This document shows, one piece after another, positions 8,512-13,225 of a DNA stretch of 28,591 nucleotides. The DNA is from SZAS-103 sp038234715 (GTDB lineage: Bacteria > Pseudomonadota > Gammaproteobacteria > Xanthomonadales > Xanthomonadaceae). A program made the translations under genes and the position numbers. Under the pieces are notes generated by a model that ran no database searches, was not told the origin of the DNA, and saw only the letters and a program-made list of their open reading frames with translations. How positions within the stretch are numbered: position 1 is the stretch's first letter; every line of letters starts with the position of its first letter. The stretch is from the NCBI GenBank assembly GCA_038234715.1, contig JBBQTD010000042.1, positions 1 to 28,591 of the forward strand. Reading direction: 5' to 3'.

Positions 8512-8669
8512 GAGGTTGTAGAAAAAGTCCGACGACAAAAGTTTGGGCGATTTCCAGGGGTCCTTCAACCCCTCCCAGCATGCCGACCGTCGATTGTAGA
8601 GCGTCCTGTGAGGTCGATTTTTGCACGCCTCGTCGATCAAATCGACCAGCAGGGTTTTTCTACATCCTC
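8512..8669. mobile_element. 158-bp inverted-repeat element inserted at an attC crossover point
   Basis: The element is bounded by 15-bp inverted repeats with one mismatch: GAGGTTGTAGAAAAA at 8512-8526, and the reverse complement of GAGGATGTAGAAAAA at 8655-8669. It is flanked by AAC on both sides (8509-8511 and 8670-8672). Removing it plus one AAC restores a perfect attC end: GCCTAAC joined to GCCGGAATTAAGC. It contains a further 9-bp inverted repeat (GGTCGATTT at 8612-8620 with AAATCGACC at 8639-8647) and no plausible gene. It could be a MITE-like element with a 3-bp target duplication, or an ORF-less cassette, since cassette joints also carry GTT. No transposase is visible nearby. Confidence 0.65.
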
Positions 8670-8724
8670 AACGCCGGAATTAAGCCGCGTGCGTCAGCAC
8701 GTCGGCTTGAATGAGTTGTTAGAC
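8666..8724 (-). repeat. Integron attC site (59 bp), right end altered by an insertion
   Basis: The minus strand begins GTCTAAC, then ATTCAAGCCGACGTG, a short loop, CACGCGGCTTAATTC, and ends CGGCGTTGAGG. The arms are near-perfect complements with extrahelical bases, as in functional attC sites. The terminal GTTGAGG differs from GTTRRRY because GAGG belongs to the 158-bp element; the original AGGC now lies at 8505-8508. The stop codon of the lipoprotein cassette (8726-8728) sits directly beside the site. Confidence 0.88.
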
Positions 8725-8725
8725 C

Positions 8726-9064
8726 TCACCGCTTTCCGAAGAAAGACGTGATGTCGAAATAGATGCTTCGCTTCTCTCCCGAGGCAGTCGTCACATCGAA
8801 TGCATCGTAAACATGCGCGTCGCGAATGATTGCTGTTGAATTGATCGCGGCTCCAGGCAGATGCTGCCTGACCCAACTGTACTCGGACTCTACCCCGTCG
8901 CGCTCGTTCTTTGCGCCAGAAATAATTATCGCTGTTGCTTTGGTCAAACCGTCGCCACCAGAGTATTGGATCGCTGATGCAGCGTTGGTGGAAGTCTCGG
9001 CGGGTGCTGATTGGTAGCCACATGCGAAAACCACTAGGCAGAGTGTAAAAAGTGCGCGACGCAT
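8726..9064 (-). CDS. Cassette-encoded small lipoprotein
   Basis: The 112-residue protein starts at ATG 9064 with AGGAG at about 5-nt spacing, just after an attC end. The N-terminus MRRALFTLCLVVFAC is a lipoprotein signal with Cys15 as the lipidation site. The mature part has YSGGDG, then AIIISGAKNERDGVESEYSW, HLPGA and near the end YFDITSFFGK. This order (GGDG..GAKN..GV..EY.W..HLPG..YFDI..FFGK) is one I associate with a widespread uncharacterised envelope family often found in accessory regions, but I cannot name it. The mature domain of about 95 residues would be a small alpha/beta domain in the periplasm. The TGA stop abuts its own attC. Confidence 0.75.
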   Translation of the reverse strand: MRRALFTLCLVVFACGYQSAPAETSTNAASAIQYSGGDGLTKATAIIISGAKNERDGVESEYSWVRQHLPGAAINSTAIIRDAHVYDAFDVTTASGEKRSIYFDITSFFGKR

Positions 9065-9079
9065 GGCTGCTCCTGTGAG

Positions 9080-9138
9080 GTCTAACGCCAGAAATAAGAC
9101 GCGTGGAGAAGCCACGTCGCTTGATTGAAATGTTAGGC
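9080..9138 (-). repeat. Integron attC site (59 bp)
   Basis: The minus strand starts GCCTAAC, then TTCAATCAAGCGACGTGG, a TTCT loop, CCACGCGTCTTATTTC, and ends TGGCGTTAGAC. Both outer boxes match RYYYAAC/GTTRRRY and the arms fold with the displaced bases expected of attC. It overlaps the stop codon of the upstream cassette gene: the TAA at 9133-9135 is part of the CCTAAC box. Confidence 0.92.
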
Positions 9139-9429
9139 GGCGTGCCACTGCCAATGGAGCGCGACCATGACGAGGATAGCTACCAGGGATAGAGCTGCGA
9201 GACCGAAAGAGAGCCGGAGCGACGATGGCACCGAACCCGCGCGGCGCCAGACCACAGCAGATAAAAAAAGTGACGACAATGACAGAACCAGCCCGCCAAC
9301 GACCGCAATGCTGCCGTAAACAGCGGTACCTTCAAATCCTAGCGGCAATAGGTGAAGCGACAGCGTATCGAGTGTGACAAGTGCTGCCACGAGTGCGAGT
9401 GCAGCAAGAGTCAGAGCTGCGATGCGCAT
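9133..9429 (-). CDS. Cassette-encoded small hydrophobic membrane protein
   Basis: I do not recognise the family. The first ATG (9441) lies inside the attC end GTTATGA. ATG 9429, four codons later, has GAGG with 6-nt spacing and is the likelier start, giving 98 residues. Hydrophobic spans at about 3-22, 38-60 and 74-92 suggest a three-pass membrane protein, or a signal anchor plus two spans. A short basic loop WRRAGSVPSSLR separates the last two. The stop codon is part of the following attC, so the cassette has almost no spare DNA. A membrane role is supported by hydropathy only. Confidence 0.7.
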   Translation of the reverse strand: MRIAALTLAALALVAALVTLDTLSLHLLPLGFEGTAVYGSIAVVGGLVLSLSSLFLSAVVWRRAGSVPSSLRLSFGLAALSLVAILVMVALHWQWHAA

Positions 9430-9437
9430 ATTCTGCC

Positions 9438-9497
9438 TCATAACGCCGGAAATCAGCGGCGTGCCGAAGGCACGTCCGCTGGATTGATTGGTTAGCC
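9438..9497 (-). repeat. Integron attC site (60 bp)
   Basis: The minus strand starts GGCTAAC, then AATCAATCCAGCGGACGTGCC, a TTCG loop, GGCACGCCGCTGATTTC, and ends CGGCGTTATGA. The central hairpin ACGTGCC/GGCACG is a perfect stem. The terminal box ATGA supplies an ATG that reads in frame into the next cassette gene. The first box contains the TAA stop of the preceding gene (9492-9494). Confidence 0.92.
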
Positions 9498-9863
9498 CTC
9501 AGCACCGGACCAAGAGTCATCTGCTTCAATGATGAGGGAGAATGGCGTGCCGTACCAGTGATGGTGACTTCCGCTATTGGGAATAAGCAGCTTGTCGTGG
9601 AACGACGTAAGGTCTTGACGCGAGCCCCGAAGCTCAAGCCACTTGTCAGTTGAAACTTGGAGCAAAACGGAGTCGCTCTTTGTGACCCTGAGTCCCTGCA
9701 AGAACTCATCGTATGGCTCTGGAGAACCTGTAGTGGCCGCGACGAATGATGCATCTGATGCAGATGAAGCGATGAACTCACCAAATGCCGCATGAAAGCC
9801 GAGCAGATCCGGTGCTGTGGCAAGCAGCATTGGGTCACCACTCGGTGAGTAGAAAATGCGCAT
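9492..9863 (-). CDS. Cassette-encoded 123-residue soluble protein, possibly an immunity-type protein
   Basis: The start is ATG 9863, eight bases after GTTAGCC, with no strong Shine-Dalgarno sequence. The protein lacks a signal or TM segment. It contains LLQVSTDKWLELRGSRQDLT, then a His cluster SHHHWYG and a hydrophobic end LIIEADDSW. A beta-strand, helix, His-rich loop and LIIE-like strand loosely recall the Imm32 group of bacterial immunity proteins, but this is a pattern impression and not a firm match. As a cassette gene it would be expressed from outside or from neighbouring cassette transcription. The stop TAA lies in the following attC. Confidence 0.65.
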   Translation of the reverse strand: MRIFYSPSGDPMLLATAPDLLGFHAAFGEFIASSASDASFVAATTGSPEPYDEFLQGLRVTKSDSVLLQVSTDKWLELRGSRQDLTSFHDKLLIPNSGSHHHWYGTPFSLIIEADDSWSGAEG

Positions 9864-9870
9864 TTGTGAG

Positions 9871-9921
9871 GGCTAACGCCTAGTAGACCCCAAGAACGGG
9901 GATGTGCACTCGATGTTCAGG
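9871..9921 (-). repeat. Probable degenerate attC site upstream of the first cassette
   Basis: On the plus strand GGCTAACGCC (a good crossover box) is followed by a CCCC-AAGAAC-GGGG hairpin, and GTTCAGG ends the segment at 9921. The outer boxes are recognisable but the L arms do not match the nearby sites, so it is a decayed attC or, less likely, an attI-like site. Confidence 0.4.
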
Positions 9922-10319
9922 TGCGTGGCAGGCCGTGTCAATCGGAGAAATCTACAGCAGATCAAGCTGTTCCCCGAGCCCGGGTGCCACGCATGCAGAT
10001 TCAGGCTGAGGTGCAAATCAACGGATCCGGCGTGCTATGTCTTATCCATCCGAAATTGAGGTGTCACAAAGAGGGTCGGCGGACACGCCCGTTCAACGGC
10101 GGATAACCGAGGTTAGGCGCCATATGCGCGTTAAAGACTAACGTTTGCGCACCGAGGCCAGTTGTAGCGGCTGGATCAAGCGGTTCATTCTGGCCGACCG
10201 GGCTATGAAGCGTCTGTCCGCCGCAGTGCGATCGCGAACACGGCGACATGCCACACCTCAGGCACAGTTTCGCGACACCCTCAACATCAGCAGCAACAGG
10301 GCAACAACAGATGCGCAAG
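9922..10319. other. Gene-free stretch with traces of decayed cassettes
   Basis: No convincing gene is seen on either strand. On the minus strand GCGCCTAAC at 10110-10118 is followed by GGTTATCCGCC, and about 70 bp later by CGCCGGATCCGTTGATT, which could be an eroded attC of about 95 bp (10024-10118). A further GTTAGTC lies at about 10137-10143. These suggest old cassette ends. No integrase gene is present between the array and the fibronectin gene, so the integron platform is elsewhere or lost. Confidence 0.35.
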
Positions 10320-10350
10320 AAAAACCGGGGCGACGGCATGCGCCGCCCCG
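10320..10350 (-). terminator. Rho-independent terminator of the fibronectin-III gene
   Basis: On the minus strand, CGGGGCG (10350-10344), an 11-nt loop and CGCCCCG (10332-10326) form a GC-rich stem, followed by GTTTTTCTT. It begins about 30 bp after the stop codon at 10380 and supports that gene being real and transcribed alone. Confidence 0.8.
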
Positions 10351-10379
10351 ATCCGTTCCTCAGTTCCTCGCTGCATCGC

Positions 10380-11096
10380 TTACACCACCATCAGCGACGC
10401 CACGTCGCTCCAGTTGCTCGGGCCGACCTTGGCCAGGGCGCGGGCCTGCACGTTGTACTGCGTGCCGGGAACCAGCCCTTCGAGCAGCACGCTCGCCGCG
10501 AACGTCGTGTCGACGCTGATCCACGTCGTCGGCGCAGTTGCACTGGCATAACGCCATGCGTACGCGCCGGCTTGCGGTACCGGGTTGCAGCGGGCGATGA
10601 CTTGCCCGCTGGCCCGGCCGCGGACAAGCCGCAGGTTCGCCGGCGCGGGCAACGTGCCCACTGGTTGGCTGCGGCGATGCGCGGTGAAGCCCGAGCCGAG
10701 CAGCGTCGGCAGATCGCCGTTGCTGGCCACCTGCACGTAGTGTGCAAGGTTGCGCAGCAGCGTGCCGAACGTCCCACGCTGCTGGTTGCGCACGGCCATC
10801 GCCAGGCGGCTGTCCTTTGCAGCATTCACCACCGCGATGTATGCGTTGCGTGCGGCGGTGAACTCGGCCAACGTTGGATTCGGCGCGGGATAGGCGGGAT
10901 TGCCGGTCATCGCGACGATGATCCGCTGGCTCGCCACCAACAGCTGGGCATCGGTGTTGCGCGTGATGAAGTACACGGACACGCGGGCCTTGCCTGTCGG
11001 CGGGACGGCGGGTGGAGGGGTCACCGCTGCGGGCGTTGCCAGTGCCTGCAGGTTGGTGACGGCGGAGTTGCTGGTGTTGCTGTTGTTCGTTTCCAT
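10380..11096 (-). CDS. Fibronectin type III domain-containing protein
   Basis: The 238-residue protein starts at ATG 11096 with AGAGG and about 9-nt spacing. Residues 1-35 are a low-complexity Asn/Thr/Ala/Pro segment. Residues 36-145 form a helical domain with VYFITRNTDAQLLVASQRII, TGNPAYPAPNPTLAEF and RNQQRGTFGTLLRNLAHYVQ. Residues 150-238 are one Fn3 beta-sandwich (PANLRLV, YAWRYASA, LLEGLVPGTQYNVQARAL, WSDVASLMVV). The same helical plus Fn3 arrangement is known to me from uncharacterised proteins of several phyla; no signal peptide is visible and no function is established. It is monocistronic, with a terminator after it and an 8-bp hairpin in its leader. Confidence 0.85.
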   Translation of the reverse strand: METNNSNTSNSAVTNLQALATPAAVTPPPAVPPTGKARVSVYFITRNTDAQLLVASQRIIVAMTGNPAYPAPNPTLAEFTAARNAYIAVVNAAKDSRLAMAVRNQQRGTFGTLLRNLAHYVQVASNGDLPTLLGSGFTAHRRSQPVGTLPAPANLRLVRGRASGQVIARCNPVPQAGAYAWRYASATAPTTWISVDTTFAASVLLEGLVPGTQYNVQARALAKVGPSNWSDVASLMVV

Positions 11097-11485
11097 GATT
11101 GAAAATCCTCTTGTTTGTCGCGGGTACGGCTTGGCGTCCCGCGACGGGTTTGTCAAATGGTTCTGCGGCAAATCGGGGCGACGGAACGTCGACGAACCGC
11201 AAGGATTCGTCCTGCCTGCCGCTGGGCAGCCGGTTCCGGGCGCAGCCGGTGCGGGGCTGCGCAGGCGCGCGGGTTGCGTTACTTGAAGACGGTCGAGCGC
11301 AATCCCGGTGCGGGGCAACCGGCGTGCGATGCGGAACCGGGTGCGTGGCCGCGTGCGCGCATCGAGACGATGTTGCCTGAACCCGGCGCGGGAATCGTTC
11401 GTGCGCGGCGGCTTCTGGACGCTGCGTGCGTGCGACGCCCATCGCGTCCGCGCGGCCAGCCGTCTGCGCCGCCATCGTGGACGCC
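11097..11485. other. Leader region of the fibronectin-III gene; otherwise no gene seen
   Basis: A perfect 8-bp inverted repeat, GTCGCGGG (11117-11124) and CCCGCGAC (11138-11145), lies about 20-50 bp upstream of the Fn3 start codon, just before its ribosome site. It could influence translation or be an operator. Open frames across this region on both strands have random-looking, Arg-rich products and I reject them. Confidence 0.4.
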
Positions 11486-12202
11486 ATGACACGACTGCAA
11501 TGCACCATGGACGTCAGACCGGAACACCGTGAACGAAGGGTGCATGGCGCCGACGCGCTGTCGCACCGCAACGCCGCCAGGATGGAGCACATCGCGGCTG
11601 CGATGGATCACATCGGTGCTGGGATGTACATCAAAACCGCCGCGATGGATCACATCGCCGATCGGATGTACATCAAGATCGCTGCGATGGATCACATCGC
11701 CGATCGGATGTACATCAAGACCGCTGCGCTGGATCACATCGCCGCTGTGATGTACCTCAAAGGCGCTGCGATGGATCACATTGCCGCTGTGATTTACATC
11801 GAAGACGCTGCGATGGATCACATGGATGCTGTGATACCCCACGACGCCGCTGCGATGCACATCAGCGCCGCAGGGATGGAACACATGGCAGCTGCGATGA
11901 ACAACAGAGCAGTCCGTATGGCCCGCATCGACGCGACCTGCAGTACCGCCCAAGCCGCTGTCACCATCCCGAAAGGACACCTGTCTGGCCGGCTTGCCAT
12001 GGCGGCAGCCTGGCGCAGGCACGCGCACAACGCGGCCTGCGGGCCTGCATGCTTGACCAACCACGAACCGACGCATCGTCCTTCCCCTTTCAGTGTGCGG
12101 CGCACAGTGCGCTGCGGAGGAGGAGCTTGCGCCATGACCGTCTCAAAACATGAGACAAACCCGGGCCGGATTGTGACGGTTTGGTCATGTGCAAATGCTT
12201 GA
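11486..12202 (+). CDS. Possible Met-rich heptad-repeat protein (coding status uncertain)
   Basis: This plus frame crosses a 21-bp tandem repeat without interruption. From ATG 11486 it would give 238 residues; starts at 11507 and 11582 are also possible and none has a good ribosome site. The repeat reads as seven-residue units with Met, Ile or Leu at position 3 in nearly all 17 units, alternating AAMDHIA with forms like DRMYIKT, which would give an amphipathic helix or coiled coil. Base changes between units at hydrophobic codons hit first or third positions and keep M/I/L. The C-terminal 90 residues are Arg/His/Cys rich and unconvincing. The opposite frame (12076 to 11279) has a good Shine-Dalgarno sequence (AAGGGG) but an odd His/Val/Arg product. 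Either or neither may be real. Confidence 0.25.
   Translation: MTRLQCTMDVRPEHRERRVHGADALSHRNAARMEHIAAAMDHIGAGMYIKTAAMDHIADRMYIKIAAMDHIADRMYIKTAALDHIAAVMYLKGAAMDHIAAVIYIEDAAMDHMDAVIPHDAAAMHISAAGMEHMAAAMNNRAVRMARIDATCSTAQAAVTIPKGHLSGRLAMAAAWRRHAHNAACGPACLTNHEPTHRPSPFSVRRTVRCGGGACAMTVSKHETNPGRIVTVWSCANA
11576..11932 (+). repeat. Tandem repeat, 17 units of 21 bp in a 42-bp higher-order pattern
   Basis: Seventeen consecutive 21-bp units are found with no indels. The clearest 42-bp pair is GCTGCGATGGATCACATCGCC followed by a variant GATCGGATGTACATCAAGACC. The second half contains the perfect 10-bp palindrome GATGTACATC, and the first an imperfect GATG..CATC. The central units (11639-11722) are almost identical and divergence grows toward both edges, as expected from expansion of the middle. 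There are no unique spacers, so it is not a CRISPR. Confidence 0.9.
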
Positions 12203-12238
12203 CTTCGACCCGGGCGCAGCCCGTCCATCCGACCCCCC

Positions 12239-12404
12239 GGGAGAGGGGTTGGGGTGAGGGAAAAACGAGGTCCCGGTAGCCACTCTTGCATCGCAATGCT
12301 GTTGCCGTTGAAGCCTTTCAGAACAGATCGAAAGTTCTCCCGGTGCGTTTCGCACTCTGGCACATTTTTCCCTCACCCCAACCCCTCTCCCGGAGGGAGA
12401 GGGG
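12239..12404. repeat. Inverted pair of 22-bp intergenic repeats with a strong hairpin
   Basis: The sequence at 12239-12260 (GGGAGAGGGGTTGGGGTGAG plus GG) is the exact reverse complement of 12370-12391. The second copy extends into a perfect hairpin: CCCCTCTCCC (12382-12391), GGA, GGGAGAGGGG (12395-12404). This pyrimidine-rich palindrome is a common dispersed intergenic element in Xanthomonadales and other proteobacteria. It lies downstream of the LOG gene and could help end its transcription. Confidence 0.8.
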
Positions 12405-12472
12405 CTTCAAGCCAACAGCGGACGAGGGTGGTGCTCTTGCCTGTCATCGAAAGAAAAAAGCGCTTTCCCGTT

Positions 12473-13159
12473 TCACCCAGGACGCACCACGGCGTAGTCG
12501 CGTGCGTGCTCGTTCCATTGCGGTGCGTTCGCGATCGCGGGCAGCACGTCGACGACGGAATCGACCACGCTCCACATCGCCGCGTGGCCGGAATTCATCA
12601 GCCGCTCGCCGATCACCTGGCGTTGCATGAAGTCGTTCCACGGCGTCCAGTAACCGCGCGTGTTCAGCAGCACGATCGGCTGGTGGTAGATGCCCAGCCG
12701 CTTGAGGGTGATCGCTTCGAACAATTCCTCAAGGGTGCCGCAGCCTCCCGGCAACGCGACCACCGCGTCGCTGCCGGTGAGAAGTTGGTGCTTGCGCTCG
12801 CGCATGTCCTCGACGTATTGCATCGTGAACCAGCCACCGCGGCCTGCCACCGTCCCTGGTCCTTCGCGCCAGCCCGGACCATCCATGGCCGGGCGCTGGC
12901 CGGGGTGACCCTCCACTGGAGGTTCAACAAGTCCCGGCCAACCCCATTCCAGCTCGACCATGAAGCGCGGGATGATCCCGATCACCTCACCCCCGGCACG
13001 CAGCGCGCCGTCGGCGAGCGCCCCCATCGAGCCCACCGCGCCACCGCCGTAAACCAGCGTGTGCCCCGCGCGCGCGAGTGTCTCGCCAAGCACCTGCGCA
13101 TCGGCGCGGTACTGCGGATCGCAATGCTGGCTGGAGGCGGCGTAGACGCAGATGCGCAT
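12473..13159 (-). CDS. LOG-family protein (TIGR00730-type Rossmann fold) with an unusual insertion
   Basis: The 228-residue protein has the LOG (lysine decarboxylase-like, cytokinin-riboside phosphoribohydrolase) plan: MRICVYAASS nucleotide-binding strand, LVYGGGAVGSMGALAD (35-50), GEVIGIIPRFM, DMRERKH (118-124) and the signature PGGCGTLEE (137-145) with the catalytic Glu. Enzymes of this family cleave nucleoside monophosphates to base and ribose 5-phosphate; the physiological role in bacteria is often unclear. Between IGIIPRFMVELEWGWPGL and YVEDMRERK there are 33 more residues than usual (about 80-113), rich in Gly/Pro. They include a DNA hairpin (12868-12900) of the REP type seen elsewhere in the window. 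The frame is kept, so the protein may still fold. It lies 66 bp downstream of glmS on the same strand. Confidence 0.9.
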   Translation of the reverse strand: MRICVYAASSQHCDPQYRADAQVLGETLARAGHTLVYGGGAVGSMGALADGALRAGGEVIGIIPRFMVELEWGWPGLVEPPVEGHPGQRPAMDGPGWREGPGTVAGRGGWFTMQYVEDMRERKHQLLTGSDAVVALPGGCGTLEELFEAITLKRLGIYHQPIVLLNTRGYWTPWNDFMQRQVIGERLMNSGHAAMWSVVDSVVDVLPAIANAPQWNEHARDYAVVRPG

Positions 13160-13225
13160 GTTCGTTTCAGTCTTGGCCAGGTAGAAGGACTGTCACCGCC
13201 GTTGGCTCATCCAGCATGCGCCTGC

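Noticed and set aside
8512..8640. N-terminal extension of the cassette gene at 8200-8496 through the 158-bp element
   Set aside because: The extension begins with a TTG lacking a ribosome site and crosses an attC box; the ATG at 8496 fits cassette structure.
10064..10339. 91-codon minus-strand frame between the array and the fibronectin gene
   Set aside because: Its C-terminal part (APNLGYPPLNGRVRR) is just the translation of an attC-like segment; it overlaps the fibronectin terminator and has no ribosome site.
10360..11592. 410-codon minus-strand frame overlapping the fibronectin-III gene
   Set aside because: The overlapping frame from 11096 to 10380 has a ribosome site, recognisable domains and a terminator; the other frame gives random-looking sequence.
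11576..11932. CRISPR array
   Set aside because: The repeats are directly adjacent 21-bp units without unique spacers, and no cas genes are present.
12450..12470. Terminator of the LOG gene at the AAAGCGCTTT palindrome
   Set aside because: The palindrome has no room for a loop and the stem is AT-rich; the 12382-12404 hairpin is the better candidate but lacks a T-run.
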